Shown here: piece after piece, positions 1 to 10,308 of the stretch | How the letters are laid out: every line of letters begins with the position of its first letter | Position numbering within the stretch: the first letter of the stretch is position 1 | DNA from: Crotophaga sulcirostris | Lineage: Eukaryota > Chordata > Aves > Cuculiformes > Crotophagidae | Assembly (NCBI GenBank): GCA_013397455.1 | Contig: VYZB01000026.1 | Location: 1,914,533 to 1,978,532, forward strand | Reading direction: 5' to 3' | DNA length: 64,000 nucleotides | Program-made: the position numbers and the translations under genes | Notes under the pieces: model-generated | What the model was told of the DNA's origin: nothing | What the model saw: only the letters and a program-made list of their open reading frames with translations | Databases searched by the model: none

Positions 1-24
1 AAATATAAATATAAATATAAATAC
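1..24. repeat. AAATAT microsatellite at the left edge
   Basis: Four tandem copies of the hexamer aaatat, the last ending in aaatac. The array starts at base 1, so its true length lies outside the window. Confidence 0.8.
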
Positions 25-3000
25 CCAAAGGCACTCTGGGCAATTGTCCAAATCATCTTTTATCATCAGATGGAATGGCTTTTTGAAGGAATAGGGTCTG
101 TGTCATTTGTCTTTAAAATGAGTCAGAAGCAAGGGCAGCTTTGATCCTGCCTTACAGTCCCTGACTGCACTTGCTTCAGAAACCATCACTTCCTTTTGCC
201 CCCTCTGTGAACTAATACTTGGCAAAAAGGCAGCTTGTCAAGGAATAGCAATTCACAGTAAGGCTGAAGGCATTTGAAACATTGACACGCAAGCAGTTTG
301 GTAGGAGAAATAACAGTATCCATTTTTCCCATACTGACTATAATCATGTTCATAAACCCATCTCTGCAGTACTTTACAAATGAAGCAAAGATATTCCATG
401 CAGTTACTGTATTTTTTATCTTATTCAAAAAGGAGATTGTGGGACAAATGGTCTCAGCTGAAGATAGTCATTTATTTCAGGACCTCTTCTACAAATCACC
501 TTCAATCCGCTTTAAGGGTTACATTGCAAATATCTCACAACAGTAACTGGACAGTAGGCTTGCCAACATCTAGTTGATGAGTTGCTAAACTGAGACAATC
601 AAAATCAGTTTTTTGAGTAATCTATTTCCATATCTATAGGAGTTTCCACATTCAAATGGTTTAGTGCTAAAGTTCTCAGATAATATCTACATGGAGGGTT
701 TTGGAAGCTTCTTGGGATCATAATCAGTCTTCCCCAACAATGGAATTTCCCTGCACCTGCTATTTGTATTTATCTATGCCAATCTACTGTGAGTGCTCTA
801 TTCTCACTGCATCCACTCAACTATCTCTCCACATTTCAGAAATACCTTTAAATGTCTCTCAAAGAGCATAGTCTAATGCATGGGTCTTTTCCTATGAATG
901 ACACTTGTAACACAGGCATGAAAGATTCACATGTAAGCTTCTGGGAAAATAGTGATGTGCTGGAATAGATGTGAGCATATCCTGAAGGCATAGTTGTTCA
1001 TGTAGTACCACTTTCCCAGTTTAACTCAATGTGGTTCCATGAACTTGATGGAATTACTAAATTTATACCAAGTCTATCAGCATAAAGCTAATGTGTTTCA
1101 TCTTAGTACAAAAGTAATACCATCTTTTGTATACCTTGGAGCCTGAAAGTGCAACTGAGCACATGTTATGATCAACTAAAGTAACAATCAATGTTGAAAA
1201 TGCATTTTTATTGTAATTATTGCTAAAGAATCAACAACTTAATTTCTCATTTCCCATTCACCATGTTAAGTCATTCATCTCTCAGTTGCCTTGAATAAGA
1301 TTATTATATTTGGAAAAATTTTGTTTGATGCTTCATCTCAATGCAGAGAAGCAGTTTCTCATTTTGTGGTTATGTCAATTAAATAAATATAATGAAAATA
1401 GTTATAAAAATAATGAGTGCACATGTTTAAATCTTACTTCAAATTGAGGCTCAAACTTATATGAATACCTGTGGGTTTTTTCAGCATTGCAGAAGTGTAA
1501 ATCACTACATATGTTACAAGACCAGAAAAATGAATTCAAATGCCCTTTTCCTCAGAGGGTGGTTTCCATGCCAACCTCCAACTTTTATTAAGGGCTAGTT
1601 TGGCTGCATAACTGTTCAAAAAGTTATGAGGTCTAATTTTTATAATAGCAAAGCAGATTTTCTCCTCGCATTGTAAAATTGCTGAACCATTATTGAGTAT
1701 ATTTTCAGTAATAAGACCACTCTTGGACAAAGCCTTGACAATTTCAGCTTCAGAAAGTTGTGGAATAGAAACTATTATACAATCTCATCTATAATAGCCG
1801 TTATTATTCCCTCTATAGCTGCATCCTAACTGGTTTTGTTTTGGCCAATAAGAGTTAGACATCATTAGATCCTGCAAGCAAGGAGATTTAGAAAGAGGAA
1901 GGGGACCTAACTACCACTTCATGTGCCACATCCACAAAAGTAATGTGCTCTCCATCCTCAATGGACTTGCTGGGAATTAGGTGGCTAAATTATTTTGAGT
2001 CATGTGTACTCAAATACAGAATTTTAAAGATGGAGCATCCCATATTATCCTTGAGGTCTCCACATTTCTGTAAGTCTAGTGAGTGTACAGTTACAAGGAA
2101 TAATTTGAAAACAGATGTCTCCCATCAGTTCTGTCTTCACCAAGAAATAATATATTCTGTAGTGGTTGTGCCTTGATGTTTCTTGCTAAAGGTACTGTGA
2201 ATTCTCTAGGTAAGCAAAGAAAAGGACACAAAGCTGAGCCTTCCACACCTCAGTAGAGTGAGCAAACCACTAAGCCACTGGGTTTTGAGGTGGTTCAGAG
2301 GGAAAGAAATAATTTTGTTTGAGACCCCAAGCTCAGCAAAAAGTTGCCAGTGCATCAGAAACCCTTAAATCTGGTGAGTGATTTGGTGAGAAAGAAAAGT
2401 AGATTATCATTTTGAAAAGGGGGAAACAGAACTTAGAGATGAGTCATATGAAAAGAAAATAATTAAAAAATATTTTCTTTTGGACAGTACAGGGCCAAAT
2501 AAAAGGCTGGGAAGGAGTACATCCCCAGCTCTAATGGGTTAATTCCTCAGTGCATTTTAAAAGCAGCTGAAGCAGCTCTGTTGATATCCTGACTAGCCTT
2601 AGGTAGCTTTTGTATTGCTACTACTCAGTCACTCCTTTGATTCCAGCTGTGTCAGTCCTCTGAATCTAGCTGTATTTGGAAAATTTATCAATTACATTTT
2701 TCTCTGTCAAGAGAGGTTTTGAACAAGAGTTTCTTGTTCAAAAAACATGAACTTTTCCTCAGGATTATATATACAAATAGTAACATGGATGACATTTCTG
2801 GTGAGAATGAGAGACTCCTGAACAGCAGCTAGCCTAGGGCACACATCCAATGCAGAACACGATATGCCTTGAGATTGCAAAACATTCCTAAAGCAGAGGG
2901 GAAACTCCAATTCTTCCCCAATCAGAAATCATGGAAAACATATGTAAAATTAACTCCTTTTCAACTTACAATAAGTTTTTTTGCATTTAAAATTATAAAA

Positions 3001-4119
3001 TCATTTGAGTCAGAACTGCATTATTGTATTCTCTTCTTCTCTTCACACCCTCAGCATCACATTCTCATCCATCAGTAACTAATCATCATTGCAGAAAGCC
3101 TCTTGTTTTGTCCCAAGTTGCACTCTTGGAAAGCCTTGCTATTTTTCTCCAGTTCACTGATTTCTTTTCAAATTCAAATCTTGCGTTCTCTCTCTATGAT
3201 CTGACCTCTCGTTCCTGTCCCCATAAGACCTCCACTTTTTTGTGGAGTTTTCTGTTCAGAATTACTTAATTTTCTTATTGACTGTTGTGGGAACACTGAA
3301 GCTTTGTGATTAATTGATCTCACTGTGTATCCCATGCTGGGAAGCGCTTCTGTGCCACGCAGGGCTGAGATTTTGGTTTTCCTCACTTAAAAAGATGATA
3401 CGTAAAAGCAGAACCACTCAGTGCTCCTGTTTAACATATCCATAGATTTTATTTCAAATAATCAGTGTTCCATATGCATCTAAGTCACAGAACATTTTAA
3501 AAGATACTTGCTAGTTTCAAGTGCACTTCAGCCTCTTCTGTTCACCCTCAACAGTCAAGTATTATATTAGGACACAAAGCTACCAATGGTTTGAAGAGCC
3601 CTATGGCAACAGTGTAGCCAGCCTAAAACAAAAGAAAAGATCCTTCCAAAAGAGATAGTGCTTCAAGCATTCGGCAGCTTGCCTGTGTGAAACCACTCAT
3701 GGCTGGTGCTCCTTGCCCAAAAAAACTGGCTTGCCATTGTGTGTGCCGGCATCATGCCATCCTAGCAGATGGGCATAAGTGTAGGCAGCCAAGAGACCAT
3801 ATATGAACATCAAATTTGTTTTCTAAGAGTATAGTTCATAGCCAAGAATATTTCAATGGTTAGCTGTTTTGTCAGTGAAGTCAAGGAGGAAAGCAAGCCA
3901 AAGAGAGGCAAGGACCTTCAAAAAGTCATCCATTTTATAAATGACAAAACTTACAGTTCAAAGCAGCCACAAAGATGATTCCTCCCCTACAATTTCTTGC
4001 ATACAGATACAAAATTCGAGTACAAGAAGATGGTTGAGGTGCCACCATTGCAAACTTTTTATTTATTTTCTGCTGATTTACAATAGGTTACTCAAAAAGG
4101 TCCAAAAGCCTAGGCATGG
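25..4119. other. AT-rich DNA without recognised gene
   Basis: No coding gene, RNA gene or clear transposon was recognised. Open frames are at most about 80 codons, lie on both strands, and show no family signature, signal peptide with domain, or paired splice sites. A donor-like AG|GTAAGC at about 2209 has only a weak pyrimidine tract upstream and is not called as an exon. Composition is typical of bird intergenic or intronic sequence. Confidence 0.6.
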
Positions 4120-4420
4120 AAGTGGGAAACTCTCACTTCACCCCAAGTTGATGGAGGCAGCTCACGCTAAGTCGAAGGGAATGTGCCAGGGCACCATGTG
4201 GGTTGGTACCTCCCTGGGGACAGAAGAAATGGGGGCTCCCCGTGAAGGTTAGAAGGGCAGAGAGAGCCTTGTAGCCCGGCCCTATCCCACCACCCTCAGA
4301 CAGGGATCAGAGCAGGCCAGGGGAGCAGCTGGGGGCATCTCCAACCCAGAGCATCAGGCAAGTTTGTGGTGATCGGCACATCCAAGGTTAAGCTGGGAAA
4401 TCCCTCAGTGCCTCAAGGTC
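4120..4420. other. GC-richer island of unknown origin
   Basis: About 300 bases clearly richer in G+C, with several CpG dinucleotides (for example in 'agcccggccc' and 'gatcggcac'), set in AT-rich surroundings. An open frame of 103 codons (3941-4252, + strand) enters it but has no recognisable domain. It could be a decayed repeat, an old non-coding exon or a small regulatory island. The sequence alone does not decide. Confidence 0.4.
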
Positions 4421-5944
4421 TTGACTGTAACTGTCCTCACTGCAGTTTCCCACGACTTTGGATGCAACTGTTACTAGAAAAACTAATATAAGACCTCAAT
4501 TTTGTTGTCATAAATAGAACTTTTAACTGAAATTTATGCAAAAGAAATTCAGCAATATGTCAAATTACGAGATTAATATTGGCATAAAGTATTTTTAAAG
4601 TTGACTGATGTCTCATCCTGTTCATATTCTGTCCCTATCCCCATCCCCGTGGCTCTGCCTGGCAATTGCAGGGCTGACACAGGTTTCCCTCACTGGATCT
4701 GCTGAACACCATCGCAGGCCGATATCTTGGCCTCACCTTGGCCTGTTCCCATTCCTATGGAGGTGTGAAATTCTTGTCCCTCTCCACCAGCTACAGTAGG
4801 TCTCCAAGACACTAGGAGGACACCCATTTAATTATCTTCACCAGCAGCTCTAGTTAAAACAGAATCAGCATTTTAGGACCAACCCTTTGAGAGGAGAACT
4901 CTGGAACTTTCAATACTTTCATTTGTTTTTACTGCTAAAAGTCTATGTTACAGTAATCCACAGTTTATGTAAATGTGGTTGTTACCCCATTAGAGTTGTA
5001 ACAATTTACTGTGGTGCTCTGCTTCTCTCATATGGAGAAGACTTCAATTCAGGACAAAAAGAAATGAATATAGCTCAAGCACCATACTAAACTCAACGAA
5101 ATAAATCAGCTCTTCATATATCTACTGAAGCACTTTGCCTGAAATCCTTATTTTGTGTTGCATTCGGTAACATAGTTATGCCAGGAAGCATTAATGTTCA
5201 TTAGATTCTGTTTTGTCCATTCCACAGCTCCTGGTATGAAACATGAATTGCTCTCAGGGTGATGGTTGAGTACGTGTGGAAAGAACAAAATAAAAAACAA
5301 CATACCAGGCTTTCAGTATCACTTTTCTTTGGCAGTTAAAAAGAGAATTCAGCATTAGCAAGCAGATTCTTGGTTTACATATACTATTATTTCTTTTGTT
5401 CTTTAAAAATAATTTTAAATGTACTGAAAATGTATTTTGTTTGTATCTCATAACCAAAGCACTCCAAATCACTTCAAAGAAAATTATACTACACAAGTGA
5501 TCTCTATTCCACTTTCCTAAAGCATGTCAACAGAAAAGCAATCCTGCTGCAGTGGTTGAATATGCTCGCCCTTATCCTAGCTAATCTGATATTAGGCCCA
5601 TACTATTATACGTATGAGTGTTGATTCAGCTTCTCTGCTCCACAGCCATGATCATCCATAATACCGATGTTCCAATGAAACATTGCAAATGCCTACCAGC
5701 AGAAAAAGACTTAGAAGAAAACCATTTTCTCATTGAATGCTTCTTTACAAGAAAATAGCATTCCTTTATTTTTGAAGAAACTTTAAATGGAGCATTTCAA
5801 CCAAGTCAAAACATTGCATTTGGACATTCTCTGATAAGAATCTAATGAAGTTGTGTTTACAATATTTTGTAATTCCTGCTGCATTTTAAGTAGTTTTACA
5901 AACTAAAAATAGAAATTGAACCAACATGAGAAGGATATAGAATT
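4421..5944. other. AT-rich DNA without recognised gene
   Basis: Nothing recognised. Short frames only (80 codons or fewer), no tandem array, no CR1 tail. The segment ends where the CR1 copy begins with 'ggaatgggtccagagg'. Confidence 0.6.
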
Positions 5945-6411
5945 ATTGGAATGGGTCCAGAGGAGGCTACAAAGATGATCAAAGGGCTGGAGCACCTCAG
6001 CTATGAGGACAGGCTGAGAGAGTTGGGCTTGTTCAACCTGGAGAAGAGAGGGCTCCAGGGGGACTTTAGAGCAACCTTCCAGTACTTGAAGGGGGCCTAC
6101 GGGAAAGTTGGAAGGGACTTTTACAGGGCAAGTAGTGATAGGATGAGGGGGAATGGCTTTAAATTGGAAGGGGGAAGATTTAGATTAGACATGAGGAAGA
6201 AATTCTTCATGATGAAGGTAGGGAGGCACTGGCACAGGTTGCCCAGGGGAGCTGTGGCTGCCCCCTCCCTGGAGGTGCTCAAGGGCAGGTTGGATGGGGC
6301 CTTGAGCAGCCTGGGCTGGTGGGAGGTGTCCCTATCCATGGCAGGAGGGGGATTGAAAATAGGTGATATTTAAGGTCCCTTCCAACCCAAGCAATTCTGT
6401 GATTCTATGAT
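5945..6411 (+). mobile_element. CR1 non-LTR retrotransposon, 5'-truncated, well preserved
   Basis: The 3' part of a CR1 LINE. It opens in the conserved 'gggtccagaggagg' block, runs through 'ggctggagcacctc', 'ctgagagagttgggc', 'tggagaagagagggctcc', 'aggttgcccaggg' and 'ggtcccttccaaccca', and ends in the octamer-like tail 'ttctgtgattctatgat'. These blocks in this order are the established signature of bird CR1 3' ends. The copy is GC-rich against its surroundings and keeps an open frame, so it is the youngest-looking copy here. As usual for CR1, the 5' end is missing and there is no poly(A) tail. It is followed at once by an AT-rich palindromic stretch that may have grown from the tail. Confidence 0.95.
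5951..6373 (+). pseudogene. CR1 ORF2 C-terminal fragment (open, 140 codons)
   Basis: This frame is open from a chance ATG at 5951 to a stop at 6371-6373 and encodes the extreme C-terminus of the CR1 ORF2 polyprotein (endonuclease plus reverse transcriptase in the full element). The peptide shows blocks typical of that end: 'DRLRELGLFNLEKRGLQ', 'GGRFRLDMRKKFFM', and a 'HWHRLPRGAV' stretch followed by 'PSLEVLKGRLDGAL'. No catalytic endonuclease or reverse transcriptase motif is included, so the product would have no enzymatic activity even if made. I see no promoter, and the frame most likely stays open because the insertion is fairly recent. Confidence 0.85.
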
Positions 6412-6490
6412 CAATGATTATAATTAATCACCATTGATGATTAATAATCAAATTATCGATTATCATTGATGATAATTAATCAAATTATTT
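6412..6490. repeat. AT-rich palindromic stretch following CR1 tail
   Basis: About 80 bases built from repeated ATTAAT, TTGAT and GATGAT words. One hairpin has 8-bp perfect arms (6423-6430 and 6438-6445, loop of 7). A second has arms at 6458-6466 and 6469-6476 with one end mismatch and a 2-base loop. It starts directly where the CR1 octamer tail ends ('gattctatgat' followed by 'caatgatta'), so it may come from tail microsatellite growth. Confidence 0.7.
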
Positions 6491-7281
6491 ATATTTTTTT
6501 CTCATTCAGTACAATAAATAATTTTGTAATTATCTGTAAATATGTAGAGAAAGTTGGATATTGAATTAACAGATCATTTACTTAAAGACAATTGTGCTCT
6601 GATATGACTTCTATATACGTAAAATTATTAGTCATAATTAATAAATGCTCTTTTGGCATAGTTCAAGCCTGGAGTTGTGGATCAACTAAATTCAGTAGGT
6701 TTTCCAGCTCTGTATTTGTCCTTTTTTGTTACTCATCAGGCATCCCAGGGGCATAAATCAACTTTGCCCCTAAATGATTTCATTTAAATTCTGCTTCTGT
6801 TGGATTTTCTCACAACTCTAGAAGAAAAGATAACTTTTCCCTTTCCACACACTTCAGTCATATGACAAAGAGCAGATCACCAGCTTTATTTCAGCCTTTC
6901 TTTTTCCATTCCTGCTTTTAGATGAACAGCTATTGACTCTACTCAAAACCAATTTAAACAACAATACAGTATTTCAGAACTTGGTCTTTGTCTGTTGGAG
7001 GCCAAAAAAGAATTTAAAAATCATCATCTTCGACAATCTTCTTAAGTTTTAAATCATATTTCTGTTAGTATTTTTACTTGCTTTGAAATTTTCCATCTTC
7101 CAGTAAAGCTGATTTTTCATTAATTCAGCAAATAATGTGTTCTAAACGCAATCTGTTGATAAACTTTATCTTTCCAATAGTCAAAAGTAATCTCAATACT
7201 CCCAAAGAGCATGGATTGATTGAAGAAAGTACATAATGATATTTTTATCACAAATAAATTCTACCTATGTCAATATTGTAA

Positions 7282-7306
7282 TTAATGATATTATTAATAT
7301 CATTAA
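7282..7306. repeat. Perfect 25-bp AT-only-arm palindrome
   Basis: Arms of 12 bases (7282-7293 and 7295-7306) are exact reverse complements around a single central T. The arms contain TAATGATATTA and its complement, so TAAT homeodomain-type cores occur in both orientations. Confidence 0.8.
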
Positions 7307-7765
7307 GAAGAAAAGCTGAAGCACTGCAGCTGATTAATTACACAAAACCCATAATGCCACTCAAGAGTCATGCTGGTCTGTAGAAAATAATACTTCCATA
7401 AGAAATCTCAAAATCCAAATACAATTTTTTCATAGAACTATTAATTGATTTGATTAAGAACTGTCTTAAGATAAGGGGTGAATGCTTGTGCAGCATCCTA
7501 GAGACATTAATTTAAAAGAAAAAATCTTGCTGAGATCAACAAAGAAAATACATAAAGAATCCTCTATATTTGTGTCCTTCTCACTGCCTCAATATTGGGG
7601 CGAAGGCTAAGCTGTTCCAGACAACTGATAAACTCAACTGTTGTCTGACTTGTATGTAAAGGCTTTCACAGGTGACAGTGTTACCAAATCTGTCTGTTGC
7701 ATCATGTATCACCTGACTGCATTTTTTCATGTATGCAAATAAACATTATAACCTGGAAAAGGAAA

Positions 7766-7789
7766 CCAACAAAAAAAGTTTTTTGTTGG
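7766..7789. repeat. Inverted repeat, 11-bp arms, 2-base loop
   Basis: The arm CCAACAAAAAA (7766-7776) is the exact complement of TTTTTTGTTGG (7779-7789), separated by AG. On its own this is a short cruciform-capable site. No terminator function is implied in a vertebrate genome. Confidence 0.8.
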
Positions 7790-8994
7790 CTGTGAGACAC
7801 AGTAGTCATTCTTGGTGAAAGAATTGTAAGAAGGACATTGTTTTGCTTTGACTGCTCTGACTGAATTTTATTTTGGCTGTGTCATTCCTTGATTGAACAC
7901 CTGATTCTTTATCCTACCACAGATCTTCTTGTGCCTTCCAACCTTAGGATCTTTAAAGCCGGTAACGCAGGCTGTTTCCATACATGTTCTCTAAGCTTTG
8001 TTCTATTCTACTGAATAAACCCAGATTTTGAGTTAACAATTTAGGTACACCAGGCTCTAGATATAAAGTTAGATTCTCCACTCATGTAAAGTCAGAGTAG
8101 AGCCATTTTCTTGAGCATAAACAACACACTTTTCTTCCATCTTCAGTTATTTATCTTTAAATAGACTGAAGATTTGCCCAAACTAGCAAGATGACAAAGC
8201 AGAGACAACAAGGATACATAAACTCAGATCAATGTACCTGCTTTTTGTTATTGCACTTTTGCTCCAACTGGCTTCATTCAGACACCATTCATTCTTCATT
8301 TTGCTGCCTCTTAATAGTTGTTTTTTAATGTCTACTTTATTTCTCCCAGTCATTGCTGGTTACATACTGAAAAGTCAAATGACAAGTGTAGTTTCTTCAC
8401 AACCATTAGAGTTTGCTAATGCCAATTGTCTTCATGTTCCACTTAATGCTAAGTGTCCTATTCTGTGAACTCCAACAAATATCCTATAATGTTAAGTTCC
8501 AGATAATTTGACAGTTCTGAGCACTAATAATAAGTCTTACACAAGGTCTTTGAAATTAAAACACTTTTCTTGAACAGCTCCACTGGCTTACTGCCATAAA
8601 TGATAGAGGTGATTAAGAATGTTAGTCTACAAAGCGATACAATATATATCTTATTTTGAAAGACTCAGCATTTTTACCTATGCTTTCATGGCCTTATTTG
8701 CCTTCAGCAAAAGTAGGTATTAATCAGAATGTACTAATCAGTAAATCAGTCAAGAGAACTGATAATGGAAAACAATGGAAGGTATTATACCAGACCAGTA
8801 AATAACTGTTACCTTACTTACTGTTTTGGCTTGGGGTCCTTTGTAAAGACAGTTCCTGGCCTAAAGAAGAGACACAAAAATACTTCCTAAGCATAGTGAC
8901 TAATATGTCATAATGAAAAATACTGGGCAATACCATGAGAAAACAATAATAAGAAGAAGAAACTCCTAGATGAATAGGGAACATGAAATCCAAT

Positions 8995-10308
8995 TAGGCA
9001 TACACAAGTCCATGTAACCAGATAGGAGGTGTTCAAGGAATTGGCAGGTGTCATTGCAGGGCCATTCTGCACCATCTTTGTAGATCATGGCAATCATGGG
9101 AGGTTTCTGAGGGCTGCAGAAAAGCATGCTTCTTAAAAAATAGCAGGGGACTACAGGCTGATAAGCCTCTCAGTCCCTAGGAAGGTGATGGATCAAAACC
9201 ATTTAGAAGTTATTTCTAAGCTCATGAAAGACAGGAATGTGATTGGAAGCAGCCAGTACAGGCTTACCAACAGCAGGCCATGCCTCACTGGCCTCGTTCC
9301 TTTCTATGATGAGATTACTGGTGCTATGGACAACGAGACAGCCATGGAATTTCTATGCCTTGATTTTATCAGGGCCTCTGAAGCAGTGTGTTGTGCTCTC
9401 ACCAGCAAATTAGTGAGCAAATGAACAATAATGTAGGTGGAAAATTGGCTTGACTGCAGATCTTAGTCATGATTAGTAGGGCAAAGTCCACCTATCAGCG
9501 AACAACTAGTGGAGTCCTTCAGGGATCAGCACTGAAATAATCACTGCTTAATCCCTTCATTAATGACCTAGATGATGGGACACAGTACAATCTCAGCAAA
9601 TTCTGGGGATGACATCAAACTGAGGAGAGCAGTCAGTATACTGGTGGACAGGACTACTAGTCAGAGGGACATTGACAGCCTGGAGAAATGGGCTAGTAGG
9701 AACCTCATGAAGGTCAAAAAGAGCAACGTTCAAGGTCTTGCATCTAAGATGTAGGCTGGGGCCCAGCCTTCTATGATGGAGTTTCACAGAGTTTATCCAC
9801 ATAGAGGTCCTGGAGGATACCAAGTGGAACATAAACCAGCAATGCACCTTCGCAGTAAAGACAGCCAACAGTCTCCTGAGCTCTATTTGTCACCTGGGCA
9901 TCTGGTGCAGTGTGTGCAGTTTTGGACTTCACAGTACAAGAAAGACACTAGGATACTGGAACAAGTGCAGCCTCCACTCCCCACCACCAAGCTGGACAGG
10001 AGGTTGGAGCACAGAACATACAAGGAGAGACTGAGAGAGCTGTGCTTGCTCAGCTTGGAGAGCAGAAGGCTCGGCAAAACATGAGGAACTCCAGTTAAAT
10101 AGTAGGAAAAATGTTTTCCATAAGGACAGTCAAATAGTAGAAGAGATTGCACAAAGATGACATGAAATCTCAGTCCTTGGAGGTATTCCATTTTGCTGGG
10201 ACATGGTCCCTGGCAATCTCAACTAATCAGACCTGCTTTGGATAGGATGTTGAACTAAATGACCTCCAGAGCTTCCCTCCAACCTAGAATATTCTCTGAT
10301 ATGATGAT
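8995..10308 (+). mobile_element. Old CR1 retrotransposon copy with RT region
   Basis: The longest CR1 piece in the window. It begins in sequence matching the ORF2 section 'cacaagtccatg..acc.gat', passes 'ggaattggcaggtgtcattg', the reverse transcriptase region, and 'gacattgacagcctggag', and ends with 'gacctccagag.ttccctccaacct' and a worn 'attctctgatatgatgat' tail. Near 10070-10090 the usual 'ggctccggggagacctt...' stretch is missing, which implies an internal deletion. Frames are broken in several places. The 5' UTR, ORF1 and the endonuclease half of ORF2 are absent. Divergence is clearly higher than in the copy at 5945, so it is an older insertion. Confidence 0.92.
9187..9760 (+). pseudogene. 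Broken CR1 ORF2 reverse transcriptase remnant
   Basis: Two frames hold recognisable reverse transcriptase pieces. The first (9185-9424) carries the finger and early palm region, with 'DQNHLEVISKLMKDRNVIGS', a 'PCLTGL' block, and 'LDFIRASEAV' where CR1 normally has the motif A stretch LDF-KAFD. The first aspartate is kept but the AFD end is lost, and a stop follows at 9422-9424. The second (9572-9754) covers motif C: the expected LSKFADDTKL region is disrupted by an extra base at about 9602-9608, so that 'SGDDIKL' is now read in a shifted frame. 'DIDSLEKWASRNLMK' follows. The enzyme cannot be made. This is a dead relic. Confidence 0.88.

Larger units (their letters stand above)
6491..8994. other. 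AT-rich DNA without recognised gene
   Basis: No gene or clear transposon. The only ordered structures seen are two short perfect palindromes (7282-7306 and 7766-7789), listed separately. The longest frame (78 codons, 8232-8468) is leucine-rich by composition but has no recognisable family signature. Confidence 0.6.
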
